Of a DNA stretch of 51,343 bases, positions 16,869-26,400 are shown piece after piece (the first letter of the stretch is position 1; every line of letters begins with the position of its first letter). This DNA is from an uncultured Blautia sp. GTDB lineage: Bacteria > Bacillota > Clostridia > Lachnospirales > Lachnospiraceae. The notes beneath the pieces were generated by a model. It did not search any database, was not told the origin of the DNA, and saw nothing but the letters and a program-made list of their open reading frames with translations. The stretch spans positions 1 through 51,343 of the forward strand of contig URXG01000010.1 in NCBI GenBank assembly GCA_900551715.1. Reading direction: 5' to 3'. A program made the translations under genes and the position numbers.

Positions 16869-18179
16869 TTATTCTTCAGATTCACCGGAGGCTGCCAGTT
16901 TCTGTGCTTCTTTCGCTTTCGCCTGGATCTTGGTCATAGCCTCTTCCGGAGTAATATCACCGTTTGTAAGATCTGAAACATCTGTCAGATACTCATCACA
17001 TAATGTGGAATACAGAGCGTTGTCGAACCATGGTCCCATTTTTTCTGCAGATGTAATTACATCATATGCATCAAGGAGAGACTGATTTTTAACTCCCTCA
17101 GTTGTACCTTTGGAAGCATTAAACCATCCGATTGTCTGTGCCTGTTCTGTACCAACATCTTTTCCAAGGAACCATTTCAGGAATTCAACACATTCATCCG
17201 GATACTTTGTCTTGGAAGAAACAACAAAACCTTCCGGAACACCTGTAAGAATGTTCGGGTTACCAGCACCTTTAATTTCAGGGAATTTAAACATACCGAA
17301 ATTCAGATCTGGATTAATACCTGTATCTGGATTGTTAATATAAGGAATCTCAATTACTTCTGCGTAATACATTGCTCCATTGCCCATGCAGAAGTTTGTA
17401 CGACCCATATCTGCTGCAATACCGTTGCTGTTTTCGTTGAAGTATGGGATCAGCTGCTCATAGTATTCCAGAGCTTCCTGATATCCAGGATCTGTAAATT
17501 CACCCGTTGTAGGTGTATAGTCTTTTGCTCTTACTTCATCACTTACAGTCATCTGGTTGATTGTTCCAATGTAATGGGAAGACGGCCATTTTTCCTGATT
17601 ACCATAAGCAATTGGAGTAAATCCTGCATCCTGCAGTTTCTTGCAAGCCTCAATCAGTTCATCAAATGTAGTTGGTACTTCTACACCTGCTTCTTTAAAC
17701 TGATCAATGTTGTAGAAGAACAGTTTTGCATCAAGACGGAACGGAATTCCATAAACCATGCCATCATCCAGAGTGTAGTTAACCATCTGCGATTCCATAA
17801 GTGAATCTTTCCACTCCTGATCAGCATCAAGATATGGAGTAAGATCCAGAATTAAATCTTCACGAATAAAACGCTCTGTAAATTCTCCACACCAGCTAAA
17901 GAAAATATCCGGGCAGTCATCTCCGCCAACCACTACTTTCAGTTTTTCTTTGTACGGGTCATTCTGAGCACTTTCTACAACAATATCAATGTCCGGATGC
18001 TCTTCTTCGTACTGAGCAATTTTGTCTTCGATAAAGCTGTTAAATGGCTCATCTGGGAATCTGTGGAAGAATTTGATTGTTTTCTTCTCTGCTGCTGATA
18101 CAGTTGTGCAGGTTGCACCGGTTGCCATTGATGCAACCATGGCTGTTGCGAGTAATACGCTAAAAAGTCTCTTTTTCAT
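16869..18179 (-). CDS. Extracellular sugar-binding protein of the ABC importer
   Basis: A 436-aa family 1 extracellular solute-binding protein. The signal peptide covers about residues 1-30 (MKKRLFSVLLATAMVASMA). A Cys at 24 sits in GATCTT, which is not a clean lipobox, and VSA-AE at about 28-31 would suit signal peptidase I; anchoring is therefore uncertain. The mature part shows typical features: ITFHxWxxx-like KFFHRFPDEPF, PDIFFSWCGEF, YGIPFRLDAKLFFYN and AMYYAEV. It captures the importer's substrate outside the cell, predicted to be a fructosyl-amino acid from the neighbouring enzymes. It has AAGGAGG before ATG and an ACGT-centred element in its upstream region. Confidence 0.9.
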   Translation of the reverse strand: MKKRLFSVLLATAMVASMATGATCTTVSAAEKKTIKFFHRFPDEPFNSFIEDKIAQYEEEHPDIDIVVESAQNDPYKEKLKVVVGGDDCPDIFFSWCGEFTERFIREDLILDLTPYLDADQEWKDSLMESQMVNYTLDDGMVYGIPFRLDAKLFFYNIDQFKEAGVEVPTTFDELIEACKKLQDAGFTPIAYGNQEKWPSSHYIGTINQMTVSDEVRAKDYTPTTGEFTDPGYQEALEYYEQLIPYFNENSNGIAADMGRTNFCMGNGAMYYAEVIEIPYINNPDTGINPDLNFGMFKFPEIKGAGNPNILTGVPEGFVVSSKTKYPDECVEFLKWFLGKDVGTEQAQTIGWFNASKGTTEGVKNQSLLDAYDVITSAEKMGPWFDNALYSTLCDEYLTDVSDLTNGDITPEEAMTKIQAKAKEAQKLAASGESEE

Positions 18180-18197
18180 TGTGTAACCTCCTTGGTT

Positions 18198-18215
18198 AAA
18201 TTATACGTTTATATC
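18198..18215 (-). promoter_or_regulatory. ACGT-centred operator-like site upstream of the binding protein
   Basis: On the minus strand ATAAACGTATAAT lies just upstream of the binding-protein ribosome site and overlaps a possible TATAAT (18200-18205). It resembles the ACGT elements at 11866, 19227 and 22235. No good -35 box is evident. Confidence 0.5.
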
Positions 18216-18282
18216 AAAAGCCATGCTTTTAATATTCTCTGATATTGACCCGATGATTATTTTCTGTGTCAGGTTTCTTTAT

Positions 18283-19179
18283 TTAATCAAATTTTTTACC
18301 GTATCCGAAAGAACCGTCTCTCTGACAGTTTCCTGCTGCAAATACAGCAGCTCTGTACAGACAGGTTTTTATCAGTGCGTCCTGATATTCTTCTTTCGTG
18401 GTAATTCCTCTGTGTCCTGCCTTTTCAGGAAAATCCACACAGTCTTTCATTCCACTTATATAGTTGATCAGGAAACTTGTAATGAAGGAATCTCCTGCTG
18501 CCATAGTATCGACTGCCTCTACCAGATAAGATGACTGCTCATAAAGTTTACCGTCAATCCTGAGGAATGCTCCTTTGGAACCTCTGGTTGCCATAACAAC
18601 ATGTTTACAGCCGTATTCTTCGATACGTTTCATTTCCTCAATTATTTCGTCTTTTGGCATATCACCACAGGAAATTGCAGCCATATCAATATACGGGCAG
18701 ACCTTTTTCAGATATTCCTCATCATATCTGTTTGAAAAATCAAATGATACAAATCCAGAAGCTTTGCGGATCTGAGGAAGTGATTCTTCCACATAGCTGA
18801 AAATACTTGTATGACACACATCATACTCTGCAATATAATCCAGCTCTATATCGGTAAGAAAATCTATAGGATGTTCTTTGCTTACTCCGCCATGATTGGA
18901 ACCGATAAATACGCGGTCACCATCATCAAGTCTTATCTCTGCATAGCCATTCTCACCATGATAGAATCTGCAGTGTGAAACATCAATTCCCATATCTGAA
19001 ACCGTTTTATAAACATGTTTCGCTGCCTCGTCATCTCCAAACACACCCAAATATCCAACTTCAATTCCGGATAACCTGGCCAGTACTGCAATATTAAGAG
19101 CATTTCCACCTGGATACATGGTTTTAATATGCATATACTTGTCTACTACGTTATCTCCAAGTCCAAGAATCTTTATCAT
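18283..19179 (-). CDS. frlD: PfkB-family kinase, FrlD-like (fructosamine 6-kinase)
   Basis: A 298-aa ribokinase/PfkB-family sugar kinase, cytoplasmic. FrlD/FraD enzymes phosphorylate fructoselysine or fructose-aspartate at O6, giving the substrate of the SIS deglycases. Visible: GLGDNVVDKY at the N-terminus (FrlD-type GDN.VD), substrate motif YPGGNALN (22-29), FDFSNRYDE, and the anion-hole motif DTMAAGDSF (224-232) with catalytic Asp230. The canonical motif is DTxGAGD, so the first Gly is Ala here. GGAGGAG precedes ATG. It has its own promoter with an ACGT operator in the spacer. It is the only such kinase in the locus and must serve all three deglycases unless others lie elsewhere. Confidence 0.83.
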   Translation of the reverse strand: MIKILGLGDNVVDKYMHIKTMYPGGNALNIAVLARLSGIEVGYLGVFGDDEAAKHVYKTVSDMGIDVSHCRFYHGENGYAEIRLDDGDRVFIGSNHGGVSKEHPIDFLTDIELDYIAEYDVCHTSIFSYVEESLPQIRKASGFVSFDFSNRYDEEYLKKVCPYIDMAAISCGDMPKDEIIEEMKRIEEYGCKHVVMATRGSKGAFLRIDGKLYEQSSYLVEAVDTMAAGDSFITSFLINYISGMKDCVDFPEKAGHRGITTKEEYQDALIKTCLYRAAVFAAGNCQRDGSFGYGKKFD

Positions 19180-19223
19180 TCCAGCTCCTCCTGTTCAACG
19201 TTCATAACATATCTTGTATATAC

Positions 19224-19252
19224 ATTATATAACGTTATATATATGATTTCAA
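19224..19252 (-). promoter_or_regulatory. Sigma-A promoter with ACGT operator, frlD
   Basis: Minus strand TTGAAA (19247-19252) and TATAAT (19224-19229) with a 17-bp spacer. A perfect 16-bp palindrome TATATAACGTTATATA (19227-19242) covers the spacer and -10 box. The flank TTTCAAC.A.TTTTTTGC is shared with the promoter at 22224-22252. Confidence 0.82.
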
Positions 19253-19411
19253 CTACTTTTTTGCCTTGTATGTGTTTTTTGTCTATTTATAAAAATATTT
19301 GCGTATTTTTTTGTGCATTATGCATAATTATTCTTGTAAAACATGTATTGACGAAGATTCTTCATTGAGAACAATCCTTGTCTTTTTGGCATTATTCTTT
19401 AAATTTTTAAC

Positions 19412-19459
19412 AAAAAAAGTATGTTGCATCATATAGTACCACATAATACAACATACTTT
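19412..19459 (-). terminator. Terminator after the frlC-like gene
   Basis: AAAGTATGTTG (19416-19426) pairs with CAACATACTTT (19449-19459), and seven T follow on the minus strand. The loop is long (22 nt). Confidence 0.75.
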
Positions 19460-19470
19460 AACTGTATATT

Positions 19471-20307
19471 TTATTTCAAAACTTTATACAACGCATTCAC
19501 GCTCTGCTGCACGGATTGTGTCGGATCCATATAATATCTGCCATCCGTAATTTCCAGAGACAGATATCCTTTATAATGATATCTGGAAAACTCCTCCAGG
19601 TATCCCTGCATATCCAGTATTCCATCCCCCCATGCGAGATGTCCTCTGGGTGCTCCGTCAATAAAATGGACATGCACAAGCCGGTCACCAAGTGCCTGCA
19701 AATAATCAGCCGGTCGCTCTCCTGCCAGTGCCATTGGAATTGTATCGATCATTCCTCCAACACTGTCATGTTTCAGTTCAGCCAGCATCTGAGTCAGCGT
19801 AGGCAGATTGTATACCAGATTACTTTCATCTCTGCGCAGCACTTCCAGAGCAAGAGTAATACCATGTATCTTCGCCAGTTCTGCCAGATCATAAATTCCA
19901 TCTCTGGCCCACTTCCACGCTTCTTCATGATTGCTCTCATCGAAAAATCCATATCCTGTTGTTATCAGCATTTTATCTGTACCAAGCTCAGACGCAGCCC
20001 TTATATTATCTTCAAAGAATTTCAGGCTTCTTCTTCTTGCTGCCTCTGATGGTGCTGCGAGATTCACAGGATATACACACTGTTCCGGAGTAAGGCATAC
20101 CAACTTCAGTCCCCTGCTTTCAATCTGATGGCGTACCTCTTTCACTTCCTGGTAAGTCATGTCTTCTATATTAAAAAAAGGCATAGCTCCCCACAGTTCT
20201 ATATTAGATACTTCATTACCAACCGCATCGTCCAGAAATTTATCCAGTGAAAAATATCTGTACTGGATATTCATCACAGAAAGCTGTGATTTTTGGATTG
20301 TTATCAT
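19471..20307 (-). CDS. frlC: Sugar phosphate isomerase/epimerase, FrlC-like
   Basis: AP-endonuclease-2/xylose-isomerase-like TIM-barrel protein, about 278 aa. FrlC interconverts fructoselysine and psicoselysine, widening the range of Amadori compounds that can enter the pathway. Features: NIELWGAMPFF near the N-terminus (FrlC has a matching IEIWGG), LEVLRRDESN with a metal-ligand Glu, a GGMIDT segment, LVHVHFIDG and SLEITDGRYY near the end. The start at 20307 is an ATGA overlap with the stop of the upstream GntR gene, indicating translational coupling; a start four codons earlier (20319) is possible. The precise epimer substrate is inferred from the neighbours. Confidence 0.8.
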   Translation of the reverse strand: MITIQKSQLSVMNIQYRYFSLDKFLDDAVGNEVSNIELWGAMPFFNIEDMTYQEVKEVRHQIESRGLKLVCLTPEQCVYPVNLAAPSEAARRRSLKFFEDNIRAASELGTDKMLITTGYGFFDESNHEEAWKWARDGIYDLAELAKIHGITLALEVLRRDESNLVYNLPTLTQMLAELKHDSVGGMIDTIPMALAGERPADYLQALGDRLVHVHFIDGAPRGHLAWGDGILDMQGYLEEFSRYHYKGYLSLEITDGRYYMDPTQSVQQSVNALYKVLK

Positions 20308-21050
20308 ATTTTTTCCCATTTCACACGTTCAGCTGAACCTATAAAAGTAAGATCATAATACTGAGGATTTATAATACTTTTGCAGCTGTGGATCACTTCT
20401 CCATGTGCACCCAGACATAAATCTTTCATCATAAGAAGGGCGTCGTTTTCTTTTACATTAAGTAACTCCGCTTCTTCTTTTGTTGCATAACATATGGTAA
20501 TCTTTCTTTTACCTGCAACCACATAAACCCCATGCTGCTCCAGTATCTCATAAAGAGAACCATCCAGATTAGCGCCAAGAAGAAATGCATATTTCTGAGA
20601 AAAATGATTCATTTCCAGAACTGTCGGTATTCCATCACAAAAACGGAGACGACGCACCCTGATAACCATTTCTCCCTCTTCCAGATTCAGATTTCTCTGA
20701 TCCACACCAGAAGCCTCTGAAAGATCTGCTGATAAAAGTCTGCTGCTGGGAACCTTGCCGTCCCGACGGCAACTCTCCGTAAATCCAGTAAAAATACTTG
20801 CATCTCTTATCAGCTTCTTGTCAGCTACAAAAGTTCCTATTCCCTGTTTTTTGATCAGGATTTCCTCTTCTACCAAAACCTCAATTGCTTTTCTTACTGT
20901 AATCCGGCTGACATCATATTCCTTACTGAATTCACCTTCAGTCATCAACCGGTCTCCGGGTTTCAGTTCACCTGCCTGTATGCTTTCTTTAATTTCGTTT
21001 ATAAGCTGCTGATACAATGCAACACTGGAATCTTTTTTCAACTTTTTCAT
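20304..21050 (-). CDS. GntR/HutC-family regulator (FrlR-like)
   Basis: About 248 aa from the start chosen: winged-helix DNA-binding domain (ALYQQLINEIKESI, RLMTEGEFSKEYDVSRITVR, KKQGIGTFV) followed by a UTRA domain. It is similar in layout to the regulator at 9998-10744, so the locus has two related regulators. An upstream in-frame ATG at 21074 has no ribosome site; 21050 is preceded by a weak AAAGTGAG. The gene overlaps the frlC-like gene by 4 bp and lies downstream of the frlB-like gene. The ACGT palindromes in the locus are its most likely targets, possibly shared with the other regulator. Confidence 0.85.
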   Translation of the reverse strand: MKKLKKDSSVALYQQLINEIKESIQAGELKPGDRLMTEGEFSKEYDVSRITVRKAIEVLVEEEILIKKQGIGTFVADKKLIRDASIFTGFTESCRRDGKVPSSRLLSADLSEASGVDQRNLNLEEGEMVIRVRRLRFCDGIPTVLEMNHFSQKYAFLLGANLDGSLYEILEQHGVYVVAGKRKITICYATKEEAELLNVKENDALLMMKDLCLGAHGEVIHSCKSIINPQYYDLTFIGSAERVKWEKI

Positions 21051-21110
21051 AAAAAGCTCACTTTCATATCTCATAATGTATTAAGTCCAATTATACAAGT
21101 AATTAATACA

Positions 21111-21140
21111 AATATAACATACAATGATTCCAGTGTGCAA
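21111..21140 (-). promoter_or_regulatory. Possible promoter for gntR-frlC
   Basis: Minus strand TTGCAC (21135-21140) and TATATT (21111-21116) with an 18-bp spacer. No ACGT element is present, so this regulator may be expressed independently of the regulon. Confidence 0.4.
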
Positions 21141-21177
21141 GGATATTTAATGTTACCTGTGAACAGTAACTATTTAA

Positions 21178-22173
21178 TTAGTAGTCAAGTCTTCTGTAAT
21201 ATCTTCTGATTGCAAGTGGATGACGACGATTATGTTCCAGATGTGTAGATACTCTCTGGAATGCACTTCTCATAACGATTGGTGACAACAAACCTCTGAA
21301 TTCATCACTGATTCCCTGAAGTTCAAAATCTTTTGAATCAAATACTGTAACATTTGCACTGATCGTATTTACAAATTTTTCCACACGATCCATTTCCGGT
21401 CTAGTTTTGTCTTCTCCCTTGATCAGAATCACCGGAATATCTCTTTCGATCACTTCCAGAGTTCCATGGAAGAAGTTTGCAGCTGAAATCGGTCTTGTGC
21501 GCATCCACTGCATTTCTTCCATAATACACATACCATAGCAGGTAGCCCAGTCTTCCAGGTTTCCTGAACCTACCAGATAAGTCAGTGGTGAATCACAATA
21601 TTTGTCTGCAAATTCTTTTGCTTTTTCATCAGATTTTTTATAAATGTTTACAACATTTTCCGGCATATTAACAATTTCTTTCATGAACTGGTCATATTTC
21701 GGGAACTGTCCTGCATTAGCCATAAAGCGAAGAGTTACTGTATACCAGAAATAATATTCACCGCCAACAGTACTGATCACATAATCACATTTTTCATACA
21801 GCGGGCTTCCTTCTTTTTCTACATATCCGATTACTTTCGCACCTACTTCATGGGCTTTATCTACTGCCTCCACTACTTCTTTTGTATCTCCGGAGATAGA
21901 TGCAATGGCAACAATAGAATCTTTTCCAAAATGAGGATTACCAACCCAGTTAAAATCAGCTGCATTTTCAAGAATCAGCGGAATTGTAGATCCTGCATCT
22001 TTTACAATGTGTTCCATCTGTCCTGCATAAAGGATAGTTCCTCCGATTCCGATATAAAAGATGTTTTTGTATCCTTCTTTGCAGATCTGGTCTACTACTT
22101 CCTGTGTCTTTGCAATAATGCCAACTCCGTTTTCGTGTTCTTTTCTGACTGCCTCTTCATTAAAGTTAAACAT
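21178..22173 (-). CDS. frlB: SIS-domain deglycase, FrlB-like
   Basis: A 331-aa two-domain SIS protein, more distant from the two FraB-like paralogues. FrlB-type enzymes split fructoselysine-6-phosphate (or related glycated amines) into glucose-6-phosphate and the amine. The catalytic pair aligns as Glu220 in MEEMQW and His236 in NFFHGTLEV; the GEFFHGP motif is altered to ANFFHGT. N-terminal IGIGGTILYAGQM and C-terminal HPLAIRRYYRRLDY are typical of the family. AGGAGG precedes ATG. It heads the gntR-frlC-frlD cluster and has a sigma-A promoter with an ACGT element in the spacer. The fructoselysine preference is inferred from gene order and motif variation. Confidence 0.8.
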   Translation of the reverse strand: MFNFNEEAVRKEHENGVGIIAKTQEVVDQICKEGYKNIFYIGIGGTILYAGQMEHIVKDAGSTIPLILENAADFNWVGNPHFGKDSIVAIASISGDTKEVVEAVDKAHEVGAKVIGYVEKEGSPLYEKCDYVISTVGGEYYFWYTVTLRFMANAGQFPKYDQFMKEIVNMPENVVNIYKKSDEKAKEFADKYCDSPLTYLVGSGNLEDWATCYGMCIMEEMQWMRTRPISAANFFHGTLEVIERDIPVILIKGEDKTRPEMDRVEKFVNTISANVTVFDSKDFELQGISDEFRGLLSPIVMRSAFQRVSTHLEHNRRHPLAIRRYYRRLDY

Positions 22174-22223
22174 TGTTCAATCCTCCTACGCTCTCGATTT
22201 TCGATTGTTTGTTGATGTAACAT

Positions 22224-22252
22224 ATTGTATCATGACGTATTATATATTTCAA
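22224..22252 (-). promoter_or_regulatory. Sigma-A promoter with ACGT operator, frlB
   Basis: Minus strand TTGAAA (22247-22252) and TACAAT (22224-22229) with a 17-bp spacer containing TATATAATACGTCATGA. Its architecture and flanks match the frlD promoter. Confidence 0.8.
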
Positions 22253-22388
22253 CCATTTTTTGCTGCACTTTTTATTTTTATGCATATTGTATATGTTATA
22301 TTTTCGCACTTTTAATACAACTTCCATGTATTGTATTATGCATTTTCTCGTATAATATCTTAAAATCCTTCTATTTTCGAATTGTTCA

Positions 22389-22417
22389 TTGACTCATGTT
22401 TTAGGTTGTCATATAAT
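22389..22417 (+). promoter_or_regulatory. Sigma-A promoter for the YitT gene
   Basis: TTGACT (22389-22394) and TATAAT (22412-22417) with a 17-bp spacer, about 55 bp upstream of the start at 22472. Confidence 0.8.
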
Positions 22418-22471
22418 GTCTCTATCAAATATATATCAAGAAAATACAGATCATTAGGGAGGTATCTTATT

Positions 22472-23359
22472 ATGACAAAAAAAGTCTACTCCGATATACT
22501 GAAGATGGCAGGCGCTATTCTGGGTGTATTTCTCTACGCCGCTGCTTTTCGTATCATCCTTGTTCCACTGAATCTGTACAGTGGTGGTTTCACCGGTATT
22601 TCTCAGGTACTTATGACTTTACTGGAAAAAATATTTCATATTACATTTCCTACAGGAATTGATTTTACCGGCATTTTTCTCTGGATACTCAATATTCCTC
22701 TTTTCTTTCTTGCCTGGAAAACAGTCAGCCGCACATTTTTTTTAAAAACAGTATGCACTGTTTTTTTACAGTCTTTCTTCATGGCTGTAATCCCGGCAGC
22801 ACAGGCTCCAGTTGTTTCTGATAAGCTGGTATGTTGCCTTATTGGCGGAGCTGTTTCAGGATTTGGCGTAGGACTCACTCTGAAATGCGGCAGTTCTGGT
22901 GGTGGTACAGATATTGTAGGCATCTACTGTTCAAAAAAATTCCCTGATTTCAGCGTCGGAAAACTCACTCTTCTGGTCAACGCAGCCATTTATTCTTTCG
23001 GAGCATTAAATAATAGTCTGGAGACAGCTATTTATTCTATTATTTTCTGTTATGCTGCCAGCATTATGATGGATAAAATTCATTATCAGAATATTATGAC
23101 AAATGCCTTTATCATAACAAAGACCAACCCCCATCTTATAGGAAATCAGATTATTTCTGATCTTAATCGCAGCTATACTACCTGGACAGGAGAAAGCGGT
23201 TATAAAAAAGAACCTATTCAGGTAATTATGACCATTGTTTCCAAGTATGAAAGTCAGAAGCTGAAACAGATCGTAAAGTCTGAAGATCCTAATGCTTTTA
23301 TTACATACAGTGATCATCTGGAGATCATCGGCAATTTTGAGAAACGTTTTGATGCCTGA
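22472..23359 (+). CDS. YitT-family membrane protein
   Basis: A 295-aa protein with five or six N-terminal hydrophobic helices and a C-terminal soluble DUF2179 domain of about 80 residues (SYTTWTGESGYKKEPIQVIM, DPNAFITYSDHLEIIGNF). Visible family traits: LVPLNLYSGGFTGISQ near the N-terminus and CGSSGGGTDIVG in the middle. An upstream in-frame ATG at 22382 lies inside the promoter; AGGGAGG lies nine bases before ATG at 22472, so that start is used. The function of YitT proteins is not settled. Nothing ties it to the neighbouring Amadori locus apart from divergence. Confidence 0.9.
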   Translation: MTKKVYSDILKMAGAILGVFLYAAAFRIILVPLNLYSGGFTGISQVLMTLLEKIFHITFPTGIDFTGIFLWILNIPLFFLAWKTVSRTFFLKTVCTVFLQSFFMAVIPAAQAPVVSDKLVCCLIGGAVSGFGVGLTLKCGSSGGGTDIVGIYCSKKFPDFSVGKLTLLVNAAIYSFGALNNSLETAIYSIIFCYAASIMMDKIHYQNIMTNAFIITKTNPHLIGNQIISDLNRSYTTWTGESGYKKEPIQVIMTIVSKYESQKLKQIVKSEDPNAFITYSDHLEIIGNFEKRFDA

Positions 23360-23364
23360 GATTG

Positions 23365-23395
23365 AAAAAGACTGCCATACTGCGGCAGTCTTTTT
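23365..23395. terminator. Bidirectional terminator between YitT and surface-protein genes
   Basis: AAAAAGACTGCC pairs with GGCAGTCTTTTT around a short loop; A- and T-runs make it work in both directions. Confidence 0.92.
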
Positions 23396-23412
23396 CTGGG
23401 TTTGTTTAATAT

Positions 23413-26400
23413 TTATTTGATTTTTAATTTCTTAGCTTTTGACCAGCCGGACACAAGAGAAGCTGATTTTGAATTAATCGTGCGGATTCTGAAATAATAA
23501 TTCTTCTTACTCTTAAGAGATTTTACAGTTACCGATGTTTTCTTATAAGAGGTGACTTTTACTGTCTTTACTCCTTTTTTGAAGTTTTTATCTGTAGAAT
23601 ACTGGATCTGATATCCGCCGCCTGTCTTGTTGGCTTTCCAGGAAATAACCGCCTGTTTCTTTGCCGGACTCTTTACTTTGGAGATAGAGGTTCCCTTCGG
23701 TACTACAGAGACGGTAACCGAAATGGTAACATCGTTATACTCTTTGTCATATCCATAAACAGTCAGTTTCACCTTACCTAATTTCTTTCCGGCGGTTATG
23801 ACACCGGTCTTACGGTTAAAGGTGATGATACCTTTCTTGCTGACCTCATAATCTGCAATGGTCCTAGCTCCTTTTACAGTCAGTTTGGATTTGCCTCCTA
23901 CTGTTACTGTAGCCGGGCTCATTTTTGCCTGTGCAATGGTAAAGGTTGCAGTAAGACTTCCGCAGTATGCATCGGATTTTGGAGTAATGATCACAGCGGC
24001 AGTATTATCACCAGGATTCTTGTTATTCTTATAGGCAACATTATAAAGTTTACTGGAAATAGCTTTGTCATTATCGTCCAGCACTTTTATGGAAGGTTTC
24101 TTTTCTTTTCCATCGTAGATATATACGCTTCTGGAAAGTTCCACAACAAGATCACCAAGATCTGTACGCTCCAGAGCTTCCACATCTTCCGTCATGGTGC
24201 TTCCACATTTTGTACAGGTAAGTTCTCTCTTGCCAAGTGTTTCATAAGTTGGCTGTACAACGATTACACCTTCATCAAAGGTATGCTCTTCTATATTACG
24301 TGTATCCAGATACTGTGTCGTATACTGACCACAGCCTTCTTTCAGACAGGTTACATTGTAAAGATTTCCATCTTCACAGTTTCCGGACACCAGTTCCACC
24401 CGGATCTCCGGATTCTCACTGCCGTCCAGAACTGCAAGAATCTTGTTTTCGTCCAGCTCTCCGTTTTCATCTGCAAAGCCATGAATGTGTTCTTCTTCTG
24501 AAATATTTACCGGAATGGTAATATCCAGTGCTTCGTAGTTAGCATTGCCACTTGCGTGAACGATCAGGTTGGCTTTGCCGCTTTTCTGTCCAAATATTTT
24601 GTAACCCTGGTCTGTTTTCAGTACGGCCAGTTTGTCAGAATCTGATTTTACAGTGATCTCATCACCTGCCAGTTCCCAGTCCAGATCTTTGCTTTCATTT
24701 ACCTTCAGACTGAAGCTCGTTTCTTCAATTCCCTGTGATGCTTTCCGGATTGTAAATTCTTTGGTAAGTGTACCTTTATATTTGCCTCCGCCTGTCACGG
24801 TTACCGTAGCTGTTCCTGCATTAACATTGTTATCATATTTTACAGTCCAGTTCTCCGGAACACTCATCATGCTGTTATTCTGCATTTTGATCATAAGGGA
24901 TGATAGTTCTACTTCATCTCCGGAATAAACCAGTGTATCCGGATCATCCATGATCACAATCTGGTATTTCTCTTTCTGAATGTTGATAAAATCTGTAACG
25001 TTGGAAATAGTAACCTTACTGGTTCCATCACCTACGATATATACATAATAGGTTTCTCCGGCTGTCAGTTCTGCAGTGTCTGTCAGATTGGTAAGGTCGT
25101 CATCATTTTTGCAGAAAGATGTATAAAATTCATCTCCGCCTTCCACATAATACACCTTGGTAGCTGTTGGCGTAAATTTGAAATACAGACCTTCTGAACC
25201 TGGAAGCAGACTGCTTTTTTTTACAGAGACAGATTTGGTTCCCACTGTCAGTACTGCAGGGCCATCCTGATGTTTTCTCTGTGTATAAATCTCATTTGTT
25301 TCTTCACAGTCCGGATTGGAGCACTTGTAAGCTTTAATGCCTTTTTCGTCATAGGATGCTTCCTGAGAATTCTCCGGATCTTCTACCATATTATGGCCAA
25401 GTGCAGGAATCACTTCTCTTGCTCCACACACTGAGCAGGTCTTTGTTCCTGTTTCCTCACAGGTTGCCTCATCACCAACATTGATTTCCCAGGTATGTTC
25501 CTTTGCAGGAAGTATTTCCGGAATTTCTACTTCGTATGTTTTTTTGCAGATTTTACATTTGTATTTTCTTGTTCCAGGTCTGGTACAGTCCGGCTGACTT
25601 TCGGAATCCTCAACTGCCACACCTTCATGAACAGAAACCTTATTGCCTTTTTCGTCCAGACGAATCTTGCAGCTTGTAATGGTATCTTCATAATAACCGC
25701 ATCTTGCACACTGAGATCTGGTATATCCATACTGTTCTTCTGTGGCTTCATATACAGTGTCTTTCATATCATGTCCCAGTGCACTGACTTCGTCTGTTGT
25801 CTCAGAATAACCGCAGACAGAGCATTCTTTCCTGGTGTAACCTTCTCTTGTACAGGTAGGCGCTACTACCCTGGTCTCAAAAGTATGCCGTCCCTGTATA
25901 CATCCAAAATATTCTCTCTGCTGAATGGAGCAGACTGCGCACTGATAAAGATTGTATGCTCTGGAATCTTCTGTGGCATCTACTGTTCTTACAAAGATAA
26001 ATCTGTGATCCAGTTTTTCCACATCCGAACCTTCTTTGATGGTTGTATATCCACAGTCTTTACAGATCTGTCTGGTGTATCCCTCTGATGTACAGGTAGG
26101 TTCCACCACTTCTTCCTTTAAGTTATGATCTGTGATTGTATCTTCAGAATCTGTAATCTTTTCTTCAAAACCACATTCCGGATCTGTACATTTATAAACC
26201 GTATAAGAAGGTGCTGTGCAGGTTGCTTTGTGAAAAGTTCCTTCTTCTACTTTGTATACGGTGTATTCCCCGGAAGCATCCTGAGTCAGATAACTATGGT
26301 GATGTCCCGGACTGGTAACAATAACATTGACTGTTTTTTCAAAAGAATTAAAATATACATCTCCTGCTGCCTGGATCTTAAGTGAAAGACCTCCGGCTTT

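Noticed and set aside
21178..22173. Loss of a catalytic Glu in the FrlB-like protein (ANFFHG in place of GEFFHG)
   Set aside because: The Glu in GEFFHG is not the catalytic one by alignment to FraB; the catalytic Glu (MEEMQW) and His (FFHG) are both present.
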